Below are positions 29,587-39,674 of a DNA stretch of 64,000 nt, piece after piece; the stretch's first letter is position 1; each line of letters starts with the position of its first letter. This DNA is from an uncultured Planctomycetaceae bacterium (GTDB lineage Bacteria; Planctomycetota; Planctomycetia; Pirellulales; Thermoguttaceae). The notes under the pieces are model-generated. The model was given only the letters and a program-made list of their open reading frames with translations, searched no databases and had not been told where the DNA came from. A program made the position numbers and the translations under genes. Location: assembly GCA_946408825.1 (NCBI GenBank), contig CAMJTU010000007.1:62001-126000 (forward strand). Direction: 5' to 3'.

Positions 29587-32586
29587 TTAGAGCATCCGTC
29601 CGCCAAAGAGACCGCCTCGGAACAGTCCGCCGCCTTCGCCGCCGAAACCGTCGTTCGCAGAAGGATTGAACGCGTTCGGGCCGCTGCTAGTCGCGTGAGG
29701 CGTCGTGTCGTAGAGCGGCGGCGGAGCCGCCATCGTCTTGATGGAAGAAGGTTTGACGCCGTAGCCGCTGGCGAGCGTGATCGCGTCGCGTTTTCCAGAC
29801 TTCGCAACGGCGACGTTCTTATCCTCTTCCGGAGCAGGACGGTCGACAATCATTCCCGTGATGTTGCCGCGTCGCGTGACCATGTTGTTACGGATCGACT
29901 GACGGTAGCTATCGGAGCCGCCGTACGCGTCTTGACCGCCATGATCGATGACAAAACTGAAGTTTGATCCGCAGTTGGACGGCGCGTGATACGTCAGCTG
30001 ATTGTTGGAATACCCGACGTAAGAACTATTATACGCGTCGTCGCCGCGATAATTCATAATGACGCCGATACTTCCTTCCGCGCCGCAACCTTGCGTTAGA
30101 CCGCCGTTGGCTTCAAACGTGTCGTTTCCTTGGAAATCAACGAGGAAGCCCGCGCCAAGGTCCCAACCCATGCCGACGCCCATAATCGTGCCGCCATAGA
30201 CGTCGCTGCCTTCGTCGTCGAAGAGATAGCCGATCGCATAGTGGCAACCGAAACCGGTCCCGAAGCGTTGCCAGCGGCGTTCACGGCGCTGCGAGCCGTC
30301 GTACATCGTCGACGTCGCGGCGTAGCGAATATCGTTTCCGCCGAAGTCGCGCGCGATTCCGACGCCCATCCAGTAGCCGCCGCCATGACCGAAGTAGTCG
30401 TATTCATACGCGTCGTCGCCGCCGCCGTCGAGAAGAACGCCGATTCCGCCGCAAGCGACGCGACGAATGCCCGCGCCGACGCCTTGACCCCAGCCGTCGT
30501 AACCGGGATGTTCTGGATAGGAGTCGAAATAATACCCGCCGACGTAATAATGGTCTCGTCCGTCGCGATCGACAATCGCGCCGAATCCTCCGGGACCGCC
30601 GACGCCCTGCGCGAAGAGCGCGCCGCGATAGTCGTCGTTTCCAGCGCGGTCAATCAAAACGCCAAAGCCGCAAATCGCGACGCCCTGTTCGCGAAGGAAG
30701 CCAAGGTAGCGGTCGTCGCCTTCGTCGTTGATGAGGGCGGCGAATCCGCCGATCGTCGAACCCTGGCAGACGTCCTTCGCTAGGTAGGAATCGTTTCCGC
30801 CGTCGTCGTACCATACGGAGACGCCGAGGATCGAACCGCCTTGAATCGCGACGTTTTTACCGACGTAATCGTCGTCGCCTTTTCCAAGGTCGATGATGAC
30901 GAGAAGAGGACGGTTCAGAATGCACGAACCTTCGCGATAAACGTCGTCGCCGCCAAGATCGACGACGCAGCACGCGTTCGGATATCTGTCGAGTTCCCAG
31001 ACCGTGCGGTTCGTATCGCCGACAAGAATGTCGCCCGCCTCGCTGTGAATGAGACCGACTTCTTGATTGTCGCCGATCCGCACTTTCTCAAGGGACGCAA
31101 AATCGAGCTGACGCAGCGCGGCAAGCGTCTGAGGATCGAGCAAAGACATGATAGACTCGCCGGCGTCGTACATCTCGCTTTTATTCATCTTTTCCATCGC
31201 GTCGATGAGATACATGGCGCGTCCGCGCATCTCGACGGTATGGCCGCTTCTGACTTGCTCGCAGAAGATTTTATGCGCTTCTTTAGAAACGGCGGCGAGA
31301 TCGTTTTTGTTCATCGGCGAGAGCGCTTTAGCATGATGCGAAGCCGCTTCGACAAGCGCGGCCTTAAGCATGTCGAGCGCCTCGTTCGCGTTTGTCGCAG
31401 GACGGCGTTCGATCCGATTCTGACGAACAGGAACGTCGGTCAGAAAGCGCGCGTAGCGCACGCCCGCGACGACGTCGTCGCTCGAACCCATAAAGCATTG
31501 ACCGAGAAGGTTTGACGACTTTTCAGCTTCTGTGACGGAACGCAAGGGGTCTTGATAAAGACGCTCGTACCATCTCAACCGGCAACGCGAGTTAAGCTCG
31601 TTTCCCGTCTGAAGACTGTTCGTTCGCCGACGTATGCTCGCGTTGTATGAACGCCAACGTTCATAGAGTTCGTTTCCGCCCGCGTTTTTGAGGTTGGCGA
31701 GCAGATCGTTTGACATGTCGATAACGGCTTTTTCCGCGTTGGGATAGCGCCAGCTTTTAGTCTGCTGCCGAATCTCGTCGGTCGTTTGAACGGCGACGGG
31801 CTCTTCGGTCGTCGGCTGTTCCTGAGCCGCCTGACGGTCGGCTTCCGAGACGGTTCCCTCAGGTATTTGAACCGCCGCGTCCGGCGCGTCGGCATGTTCG
31901 TTGCCAAGGTCGAGATCGTCGTTAGTTTCCGGAGCTTCTGTGCCTGGAACCGGCACGTTGGACGTGTCGGGCGCGACGCCGGGATCAGGGTTGTCGTCGT
32001 CGGCGGCGTGAGCCGCTTCGTCCGCGGGCAGCGCGGGAATCTCTGGCGGATCGACGTCGGCGACGACTTCTTCCGCCACGGGCTGCGGCTGCTCTGCGGC
32101 GACAGGCTCTGCAGGAGGATTAGGAGCGGTCGGAGCGTCAGATGCAACCGGGGCTTCAGAAGTATTAGGAGCGTCGGAGACCGCAGGAGCGTTGGACGGC
32201 GCCGGCGTGTTGGGAGTCGCAGGAGCGTTAGACGGCGCGGGAGCGTTCGCGTTTTGACGCGGACGAATTCTTGTGATTCCTAGCGGAGGTTGGGGAGACG
32301 CGTTGGAATTATCAGGCGCGCCCAACCCGAAAAAAGGTTCCAGAATAGGACGAATTATGCCCGGAGTCCCTTCGCGATTGGCGTAAAACTGAATCGGAAC
32401 GAGATTCGCGCGTTCAACGACGTTGGTTTTGTCTGCGTCGACCGCAAGACGCGCCGTGACTTGACGAACGTTCGTCGTCCCGTTTGAATTGACGCTCGCC
32501 AAGGACGCAGACGCCGATTCTGACAAAAACGTCAAACCGATCGCAAGACTGCAAACGACGCAAAATAGAATGCGCTTGATCATCAT
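29587..32586 (-). CDS. large exported protein with Pro/Ala-rich segment and ~10 Gly/Asp-rich repeats
   Basis: Signal peptide; PAPSNAPATPNTPAPSNAPAVSD; repeated motif GxFGVLIDxxGxDxYxxxxxxQGxG. Confidence 0.7.
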   Translation of the reverse strand: MMIKRILFCVVCSLAIGLTFLSESASASLASVNSNGTTNVRQVTARLAVDADKTNVVERANLVPIQFYANREGTPGIIRPILEPFFGLGAPDNSNASPQPPLGITRIRPRQNANAPAPSNAPATPNTPAPSNAPAVSDAPNTSEAPVASDAPTAPNPPAEPVAAEQPQPVAEEVVADVDPPEIPALPADEAAHAADDDNPDPGVAPDTSNVPVPGTEAPETNDDLDLGNEHADAPDAAVQIPEGTVSEADRQAAQEQPTTEEPVAVQTTDEIRQQTKSWRYPNAEKAVIDMSNDLLANLKNAGGNELYERWRSYNASIRRRTNSLQTGNELNSRCRLRWYERLYQDPLRSVTEAEKSSNLLGQCFMGSSDDVVAGVRYARFLTDVPVRQNRIERRPATNANEALDMLKAALVEAASHHAKALSPMNKNDLAAVSKEAHKIFCEQVRSGHTVEMRGRAMYLIDAMEKMNKSEMYDAGESIMSLLDPQTLAALRQLDFASLEKVRIGDNQEVGLIHSEAGDILVGDTNRTVWELDRYPNACCVVDLGGDDVYREGSCILNRPLLVIIDLGKGDDDYVGKNVAIQGGSILGVSVWYDDGGNDSYLAKDVCQGSTIGGFAALINDEGDDRYLGFLREQGVAICGFGVLIDRAGNDDYRGALFAQGVGGPGGFGAIVDRDGRDHYYVGGYYFDSYPEHPGYDGWGQGVGAGIRRVACGGIGVLLDGGGDDAYEYDYFGHGGGYWMGVGIARDFGGNDIRYAATSTMYDGSQRRERRWQRFGTGFGCHYAIGYLFDDEGSDVYGGTIMGVGMGWDLGAGFLVDFQGNDTFEANGGLTQGCGAEGSIGVIMNYRGDDAYNSSYVGYSNNQLTYHAPSNCGSNFSFVIDHGGQDAYGGSDSYRQSIRNNMVTRRGNITGMIVDRPAPEEDKNVAVAKSGKRDAITLASGYGVKPSSIKTMAAPPPLYDTTPHATSSGPNAFNPSANDGFGGEGGGLFRGGLFGGRML

Positions 32587-33433
32587 AATAAATCTCGTTT
32601 TTCAACGAGACGCCGCAATAGACGCGACGGCGCGTCTTATCGACGTCTCTTTCAAATCTACGTTGTCGACAGGAGGGTTTTCTTTCGAGCCTTCCCTGCG
32701 CCGGGCGGAAGTCGGCGTTTTTGCCGACGCTCTCGTTATACGTTGGCGGCGACTCCGAGCGCTTTCGCGCAAAGAGCTTAAATAATATGTAAAAACGGCG
32801 GACGGCGCAAGGGAGACTTCATGTTCTCTCTGACTTTTACCTGCGATTAAAAGACAAAGAGTCACTATCCCTTTTCGACTGGGGTTGAGGATAACTTAAG
32901 AGGTCTTTAGAACGTTGTCGCGGAAAATCTTTGGCATAGGAACGAGCTCGCTGACACAAAGGGAAAAGGGTGGTTTTCTTGCCAAAAAAGAAAAGACCGT
33001 TTTCTTTGCGCAACCTGAATCGTGCGCGCAATCGTCAACTTCGTTGATTTTGACATGGCGTGAGACGACAAGGCGAGACGCCGTTATAATCGGCGCTTGT
33101 GGGAAATCGTCTATTTTTTTGGTCAAAAAATTTGAAATATCAGAGTTAATACTTGCCTATCGAGACGGGAGAAATTATCATTTCAGAGTAGCGTCAGAGG
33201 TTTTGCGTCGTCGGGTCGGCTCGATAAACGCTGAAATCAGACGACTATTTTGAAGCGCCTAGGATCGGCGAGTCGAATCGTCGTTCCAGACGCCTACTCG
33301 CGTCGCCCTTGCTGTCGGGATTTTTCAGACGGCGTTTGAACGACGCTTCGAGAAATTGCGCTTGAGCGTCTGCACGGCGACCGTTGGCGTCAGAACCTGA
33401 TTTTACGTAAACCTAATGGTTTAGGAGATTCTC

Positions 33434-34927
33434 ATGGGTCGGAAGAATATTGTCCTTCAGATAAGCGCGATCTTGGCGCTGATCGTTCTCTTTGCCGTTC
33501 CTCTCTCAACGGCATATGGACAAAATTATAATAATAACAATAGTAATAACAACAATAGAAACAACAACAACAGCAACAACAATAATAACAACAACAGAAA
33601 CAACAATAACAGCAACAACAACAATAACAACAACGGCGGAAACCGCGGCGGCGGCGGTTCGACGGGCGGCGGCGTGTTCATCGACGCGAACGGCGTGCTT
33701 CAGCGCGTCTTGGTCGACGACGGCGTTCTTGCCGAGGCTCGTAACGAAGCGTTCAAGGCGATTCCGTCTGAAATGCGCGCTCCGAGCAAACTCCGAAAGG
33801 TTTCGCTCAACCGCCTCGAGGCGCAGATTGCCGCGAACGACGGCGTCGTAACCGACGAAATGGCGAATCTTGCGGGATTGACGAGAATCGAAAACGTCTT
33901 TATTTACCCTGAAACGGGCGACGTCGTGATCGCCGGACCTGCGGAAGGTTGGAAAGCCGGCGTGGACGGCGCGATCGTCGGCGCGAAGAGCGGTCGTCCG
34001 ACGCTGCGACTTGAAGACCTTGTCGTCGCGCTCCGCGCTTATCCGGCGGAAGGTCAAAGCGCGAATTTCGTCGGTTGCTCGATCGATCCGACCGAGGCGG
34101 GTTTACGCGACATGCAGGCTTATCTCAAGACGACCGCGCAGCCGCAGACCGACGCGGAATGCCTCAATTACGCGGCCGGTATCCGCAACGCTTTGGGACT
34201 TCAAGACGTCAAAGTCTGGGGCGTCTCTCCTCGCACGAATTTTGCGGCGACTCTCGTCGCGGCCGACTACCGCATGAAACTCATCGGAATCGGTCTTGAA
34301 GAAGCGCCTGTCAAACTCACGACTTACGCGGAAAAATCCAATCCTCGCCAAAACGCGTCCAACGGTTTGGTTCGTTGGTATTTCGAGCCGAATTACGACT
34401 GCGTCGTGGAGACTGAAGCCGGAGACGCGATCGAGTTGGTCGGAAACGGCGTCAATCTTGTCGGCGCGGACGAGCTTGTCGGAGCCGACGGCAAACGAGT
34501 CGCCAACACCGGACGCGGCAACCCCGCGACGCGCGCCTACGCGAAGAGCTTCACGGCGAAATTTGAAAAGATTGCCGACGAAGTTCCGGTTTACGCGAGC
34601 CTGCGCAACCTGATCGACATGACGATCGTCGCCGCGTATCTCCAGAAGGAAGGCGTTTACGCCAAGACGAACTGGACTCCCGAGTTCTTTGCGGACGAAG
34701 AGAAATTCCAGACGGAAAACCTTAACGAAATTCAATTTGCCGAAACTGCCGTCAATACGATTCGACACAACGGCGGACTGACCTCGTATCCGACGGGCGG
34801 CGGCGTTCATATTGAACCGCAGATCGCGCTTGACGTCGATCATCTCAAGTATGATGAAAAGGGTTCCGTCGAGGAAAAACGCGAGAAGGCGGAGAATACC
34901 GACGCTTCTCAGTGGTGGTGGGACTGA
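33434..34927 (+). CDS. exported DUF1598-like protein with poly-Asn N-terminal linker
   Basis: Signal peptide; N-rich linker; GGVFIDANGVLQRVLVDD...GFVGCSIDPT-type domain (ANFVGCSIDPTEAGLRDMQAYL). Confidence 0.75.
   Translation: MGRKNIVLQISAILALIVLFAVPLSTAYGQNYNNNNSNNNNRNNNNSNNNNNNNRNNNNSNNNNNNNGGNRGGGGSTGGGVFIDANGVLQRVLVDDGVLAEARNEAFKAIPSEMRAPSKLRKVSLNRLEAQIAANDGVVTDEMANLAGLTRIENVFIYPETGDVVIAGPAEGWKAGVDGAIVGAKSGRPTLRLEDLVVALRAYPAEGQSANFVGCSIDPTEAGLRDMQAYLKTTAQPQTDAECLNYAAGIRNALGLQDVKVWGVSPRTNFAATLVAADYRMKLIGIGLEEAPVKLTTYAEKSNPRQNASNGLVRWYFEPNYDCVVETEAGDAIELVGNGVNLVGADELVGADGKRVANTGRGNPATRAYAKSFTAKFEKIADEVPVYASLRNLIDMTIVAAYLQKEGVYAKTNWTPEFFADEEKFQTENLNEIQFAETAVNTIRHNGGLTSYPTGGGVHIEPQIALDVDHLKYDEKGSVEEKREKAENTDASQWWWD
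33557..33634 (+). repeat. two tandem 39-bp AAC/AAT/AGC repeats encoding RNNNNSNNNNNNN
   Basis: 33557-33595 and 33596-33634 are near identical 39-mers inside a longer Asn-codon tract. Confidence 0.9.
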
Positions 34928-35002
34928 GTTTTTGATCGCGTCTGACGATTCGGCGCCGTTGTCGTTACGGCGTCGATAGAGGCAGACGTAGAGTTGAACC
35001 AA

Positions 35003-35043
35003 AGAAGACGGGCGCGCCTAGCCGTTAGGCGCGCCCGTTCTCA
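35003..35043 (+). terminator. intrinsic terminator-like hairpin
   Basis: ACGGGCGCGCCTAGCCGTTAGGCGCGCCCGTTCT downstream of the DUF1598-like CDS. Confidence 0.6.
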
Positions 35044-35116
35044 TTAACGGCGGCGGCGCCTCGCGAGACAATCTTGAGAATTGCCGAACGAGACGCCGAC
35101 GTCGCGCTAGATCAAG

Positions 35117-35493
35117 AAAAAAAAGAAGCGGGCGCGACCTCCATGCCGCAACCCGCTCTAAGAACGACAGACGAAAGGAGGAATGAAACCACAATAAGCC
35201 TCCATGCAGTATGTGGTTCCGACTGTCGTTCAGCTTTATCGGTATTGGACGACCTCAAGCCGCCAGAAATTCTGCGATGAAATGTCGCCATGCTCTTGCA
35301 GCCGTGCAAGAGCGTGGCGACGCTCGACCATCCGTGCGAGAATCTTGACGTCAGCGCCAAGACTTGGGCGCGTAATGCGCCCCATCCTTACGCGTTCCGT
35401 GCGTAGCCGGACCTCTGTGCCGGCGTCGGGCGAGAATCGCCCCCATCCATGAAACGAGAACGCGTCTTGCGTTCTCACGTCTCTTGCGAGACG
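35117..35493 (-). ncRNA. candidate novel structured RNA: hairpin array + pseudoknot-capable domain + intrinsic terminator
   Basis: Minus strand contains at least 8 consecutive strong hairpins (e.g. 17-bp stem 35284-35321; CGTCTC-GCAA-GAGACG), an 8-bp/7-bp nested stem (35163-35170/35223-35230; 35187-35193/35212-35218) with GGAGG/CCTCC pseudoknot pairing, and AGCGGG...CCCGCT + TTCTTTTTTTT terminator. Confidence 0.65.
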
Positions 35494-35512
35494 CGCGCCT
35501 CTAGCAATCCAT

Positions 35513-36130
35513 TCAGCGCGTTGTTTTGGTTTCGTCGACCTGAGAAGCGACGCGTTCGACACGCTCGACGCTTGGCGCGGCGGGCGCTTCTTGGGCGACG
35601 ATGACCGACTTCTCAAAATCAACCGCGACTTCTCCGACGTGGAACCCGGAGATCCGCCAAATTCCGCCGTCGTCCGCCAACGCAAACGACAGCGCGTCTC
35701 TCTGAACCTCGCCGTTGTCGGCGTAATCTTCAACTTCGACCCAGACGTAAACTCGTCCGCGACTCGTCGGCTTCGTTTTTTCAACGACCCGCCAGCGAAT
35801 CGAGTTGCTCGACTGGGCGACAAAATTTTCGCTCTGCGCCTCCTGAGCCTTCTTTGACAGCAACGCAAACGCGGCGTCGCTGTCGCCGCGGAAGAACGCG
35901 CGGAAAAAACTGTTGACGACGCCTTCAGGCGTTTCGGCGCTCTCGACGTCGAGAGGCTCGTCGTCCTGCTCCAATTTTTCCGTCTCTTGTTCTTGATCCT
36001 GATCTTGAACTTCCGTAGCGTTTTGGAGTTCAGAGTTGTCCTTCTGCCCTCCGCGTTCGCATTTTCCACATCCAATCGCGAAGGCTAACGCGACGGTCGC
36101 CGCTAGGCTCAATGCGACAAGCGCTCTCAT
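35513..36130 (-). CDS. lipoprotein of unknown function (NTF2/DUF4878-like)
   Basis: Lipobox ALAFAIGCGKC; ETPEGVVNSFFRAFFRGDSDAAFALLSKKAQE. Confidence 0.65.
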   Translation of the reverse strand: MRALVALSLAATVALAFAIGCGKCERGGQKDNSELQNATEVQDQDQEQETEKLEQDDEPLDVESAETPEGVVNSFFRAFFRGDSDAAFALLSKKAQEAQSENFVAQSSNSIRWRVVEKTKPTSRGRVYVWVEVEDYADNGEVQRDALSFALADDGGIWRISGFHVGEVAVDFEKSVIVAQEAPAAPSVERVERVASQVDETKTTR

Positions 36131-36500
36131 CTTTGAACTCCATTTCGTTGTTTCTGCGCGCGACGCGCGGCTCTATACCTGCGTCTTCCATCCTTCTTTC
36201 AAGGACGCTAATGTATACAGAATCAACGAAATCGAGGCAAGGTCGAATTTACGTTTTTTCTCCCCTTCTCTCAAAAGCGCGCAAAATGAACGGCGCGTTC
36301 CTAATCAGACGGAAATTCCGTTTGTTAGGATTGGAAGGTTCAAAACGGATCTATTGACACTATAACAAAAGTCAATGAAAAAATCCAGCAGTAAAAAGCG
36401 AGAAAATTAATATTTTATGAAAATTTGTTATTTTCGCTACGTTCCTTTCAGCGTGACGTAAACCGAAGAAATTACGCTAAAAACAGATGGACGCGCGAGT

Positions 36501-36541
36501 TAAAAAACGCGCTTGCCCCGTCGAGAAGGAACAAGCGCGTT
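36501..36541 (-). terminator. intrinsic terminator of rpmG
   Basis: Minus strand AACGCGCTTG...CAAGCGCGTT followed by TTTTAA. Confidence 0.75.
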
Positions 36542-36565
36542 GAAGAATAATTTTGACGTCGAGGA

Positions 36566-36733
36566 TCACTTTTTCTTTTCGACGTGCATCGTGTGCTTTC
36601 GCAGACGCGGATTATACTTCATGAGCTTGAGCTTCTCGCCGCCCGGCTTACGACGAACGATGTAATCATAATCGCCAGTTTCTTCGCAAACGAGGTAGAC
36701 GGTCTCTGCCTTTTTCTTATTCTTGCCTGCCAT
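36566..36733 (-). CDS. rpmG: 50S ribosomal protein bL33
   Basis: 55-aa frame MAGKNKKKAETVYLVCEETGDYDYIVRRKPGGEKLKLMKYNPRLRKHTMHVEKKK; below the ORF-track cutoff. Confidence 0.92.
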   Translation of the reverse strand: MAGKNKKKAETVYLVCEETGDYDYIVRRKPGGEKLKLMKYNPRLRKHTMHVEKKK

Positions 36734-37179
36734 TGCTCAAATTCCTTACAATTCTGACTTTATACGCGGAGACGCGTAACGCGTCTTTCTTGACCTTAAA
36801 TCGAGTTTACGATTTGCAAAATCGCCAATCGCCGCTCATTCTAACACTGCCCTTGTTTTCGACAAGCGCCAACGGTACATTTTTTACTCTTTTGTTGAAA
36901 TTTTCGATAAAATATAAACGAGGATAAAATAGAAAAAATAAACAAGTTAATTTTCCTACGCGACGAGGGGACGCTAAGTCCGACGCTATTCTTTTCTTTC
37001 AGTATTGGTCAAAATAGGATTTAAAATCAAATCGAGGTCTTTTTGTAAATTTTTCCTTTTGATTCTTTCGACGAATGGAATTTTACATTAAAATAGCTTA
37101 GACACACGGATTTCACGCCGGAAGAGGTTCTGGCGGGCGGACTCTATATGCTCCGCTTAAGGTCTAAGGGCGCTTTTCA

Positions 37180-39549
37180 ATGACAGACGATTCTCACCTC
37201 AGCAGCGACGGAAAAAACTCCGGGCGCGTCGACGCCGTCGGCTCGGAAGACGCCGATCTTTTGCGCGCGCTTCGAGAGAACCCGGAACTTCGCGCGAAGC
37301 TACGCGAGATCGTCGGGACGCCGCCGGAATCGCGTTCGACTCAGAATCCGCCGCCCCCGTCGCAGAAACGCCCCTCTTCGACGTCCGCTCCTCGCGGTTT
37401 GCCCGTCGCTTCGCGCGCGCCCGCGAATTCTCGCGCGCCGTCAGGACTACCGTCTGCGTCGCGCTCTAACGCAGGTTTTTCGGCCCTTCCCGACGCCGCT
37501 CGCCGCGACGATCTGGGACGCGCGTCTCTTGATCCGTTCGCCGCGCCGAGCGTTCCGACGCCTGGCGGTTCGTTGGATTCAAACGCGCCTCAGCGCGTGC
37601 CTGTTCCTCCGCGTCGTTCTGACGCGCCGGCGGCGGAAGTCGTCCCTTCCGCGATCCCCACGCGACGCGAGGGAAAGGCCGCTAAGAAGGCGTCCGTCGA
37701 TCAAACGCCGGAAGCAGCGCCCGATCTTTCAGGAATGGCGCCGCTGACGAAGCGCCCTGAAGCCGACGTCTCGTCTCTTGGCTCGATGGTCGTTCAACCT
37801 CGCGTGAACGCGTTTGTCGCAACCTCTGCGGCGACGGCGGACCCTTTCGGCGCGCTCACGACGGAAAACTCATGGGACAAGTCCACGCCGGACGCCTTTC
37901 TAGAACTGCTGGAAAAACGCAATCCTCAACGCGCCGAGACGGCTAGCGCGACGCAGGAGGTCGCGTTGCTGCACGATCAGTCGGCGCTTGAGCGCGCCGC
38001 TAACGACGCGCCGATGTGGCTGGTCAGTCTCTTTTTGCACCTTATCCTGATCATTATCCTCGCGTTCCTCGTTGTAAACGTCGAACTTAAAGATCTTTTT
38101 CAAGTCGTATCAGAGCCCGGTTTTAGCGACGAAGTTGTTCTTGACGACGTCTTTGATCCAGACGCGGCGTTTGAAACGGTCGAAGACGTCAACTTCGACT
38201 CGACCGACATGCCCGAGGTCGACTCCGAGGTCGTCGAGGACGTTCCCGACGTCTCCGCCTTTACGGAAGAGACCGCCGCGCCGTTAACGATGACCGAAAC
38301 CGCGCTCGCGCTCGACTCGGCGCCCGTCGGCGACGTCGAGAATCTGCTCGGCTCTCTCAACGGCGACGATCTTTCAGGGCGCGGACAGAACAAAGCCGCC
38401 GCGCTCGCGGCCGGCGGCGGAACGGAAGGAAGCGAGAAGTCTGTCGCGCTCGCGCTTGCCTGGCTCGCGGAGCACCAGCTTCCCGACGGTTCGTGGTCTT
38501 ACCAGCTGGGACATTGCCCCTCTTGCGGCGGAAAATGTCGAAATTCCGGTTCGAATAACTCGACAATCGCGGCGACCGCAATGGGCGTGCTGCCTTTTCT
38601 TGCCGCGGGGAATACGCCGACGACGGGGAAATACAAGCGCGTCGTCGCGAAAGGCGTCGACTATCTCATAAGTCAAGGTTCTGAATCGGAAAACGGCATG
38701 TCGTTCCGCGACGGACCGGGCAATATGTATTCTCACGGGCTGGCGACAATTACGATCTGCGAGACGTACGCGATGCTTTCGCCGCGCGAGCGAACGAGGT
38801 ATCGTCATCTTGGATACGTCGCGCAGGAGGCGACGCGTTTTATCGAATACGCGCAGGCGACTGACGGAGGATGGCGTTATACCCCTAAGCAGCTTGGCGA
38901 CACTTCTGTTTCGGGCTGGCAGATGATGGCGCTTAAGAGCGCGGAACTCGCCGGGCTCGACGTTTATCAACCGACTATTCTGGGGATGCGTTCTTTCTTG
39001 CGCGACGTCGTCGCGATTGAAGACGGCGCGCGCTACTGTTACATGCGAGGGTCTTCAGAGTCTCTCGCGACCGACGCCATCGGACTTCTGTGTCGCCTGT
39101 ACCTAGACTGGCGCGTCGATAATGCGACGCTCGTTAAAGGCGCTAAACGCCTTGCCGGCGAGGATCGTTCTTTGAACAATCCTTACTACATTTATTACGC
39201 CTCCCAACTTCTGCACAACATCGGCGGGAGCGTCTGGAATAAATGGAACCGTGAGATGCGCGAAAAGCTCATCAACGCCCAGCGGATGGACGGACACGAA
39301 CGCGGGAGTTGGTTCCCAGAGAATCCGGACGGACACTGCTTGACGGGAGGACGCCTTTACGCGACGTCGTTAAATTGCATGGTTCTCGAAGTTTACTATC
39401 GACATATGCCTCTTTATCAGAAAATGGAGGCGAGCGAAGCGTTTCCTCTTGAAGGGCCCGGCGCCGTTAAAGATTCAGAAAGCGCGCCCGACGAACCTGA
39501 CGAGGACTTCCCCGTCGAGGAATTTACTGCGGACGACGACGCCGAATAA
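37180..39549 (+). CDS. membrane protein with prenyltransferase/squalene-oxidase repeats
   Basis: One TM segment WLVSLFLHLILIIILAFLVV; AWLAEHQLPDGSWSYQLGHCPSCGGKCRNSGSNNSTIAATAMGVLPFLAAG; GGWRYTPKQLGDTSVSGWQMMALKSA. Confidence 0.8.
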   Translation: MTDDSHLSSDGKNSGRVDAVGSEDADLLRALRENPELRAKLREIVGTPPESRSTQNPPPPSQKRPSSTSAPRGLPVASRAPANSRAPSGLPSASRSNAGFSALPDAARRDDLGRASLDPFAAPSVPTPGGSLDSNAPQRVPVPPRRSDAPAAEVVPSAIPTRREGKAAKKASVDQTPEAAPDLSGMAPLTKRPEADVSSLGSMVVQPRVNAFVATSAATADPFGALTTENSWDKSTPDAFLELLEKRNPQRAETASATQEVALLHDQSALERAANDAPMWLVSLFLHLILIIILAFLVVNVELKDLFQVVSEPGFSDEVVLDDVFDPDAAFETVEDVNFDSTDMPEVDSEVVEDVPDVSAFTEETAAPLTMTETALALDSAPVGDVENLLGSLNGDDLSGRGQNKAAALAAGGGTEGSEKSVALALAWLAEHQLPDGSWSYQLGHCPSCGGKCRNSGSNNSTIAATAMGVLPFLAAGNTPTTGKYKRVVAKGVDYLISQGSESENGMSFRDGPGNMYSHGLATITICETYAMLSPRERTRYRHLGYVAQEATRFIEYAQATDGGWRYTPKQLGDTSVSGWQMMALKSAELAGLDVYQPTILGMRSFLRDVVAIEDGARYCYMRGSSESLATDAIGLLCRLYLDWRVDNATLVKGAKRLAGEDRSLNNPYYIYYASQLLHNIGGSVWNKWNREMREKLINAQRMDGHERGSWFPENPDGHCLTGGRLYATSLNCMVLEVYYRHMPLYQKMEASEAFPLEGPGAVKDSESAPDEPDEDFPVEEFTADDDAE

Positions 39550-39674
39550 TTCATTTTCTTATCTTGCCTCGTTTGACGCCGACGCGCTTTCGACGATAAT
39601 ATCGCGTTGCGCGGGCGTTCCGTGTCGCGGACGCGCGTTTGTTCTGACGCGGCGTTAAGTCTAAGGGGCGTACG

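Noticed and set aside
32915-33253. 112-aa ORF upstream of the DUF1598-like gene
   Set aside because: No convincing ribosome-binding site or domain; composition looks like intergenic sequence.
33530-33640. Possible CRISPR-like short repeats
   Set aside because: These are in-frame Asn/Ser/Arg codon repeats inside a CDS with no spacers; no CRISPR array or cas gene was seen in the window.
35117-35493. RNase P RNA, tmRNA or SRP RNA for the hairpin array
   Set aside because: No GGAAAGTCC-type RNase P core, no tRNA-like ends of tmRNA and no SRP GGAAGCAGC-type loop were found on either strand.
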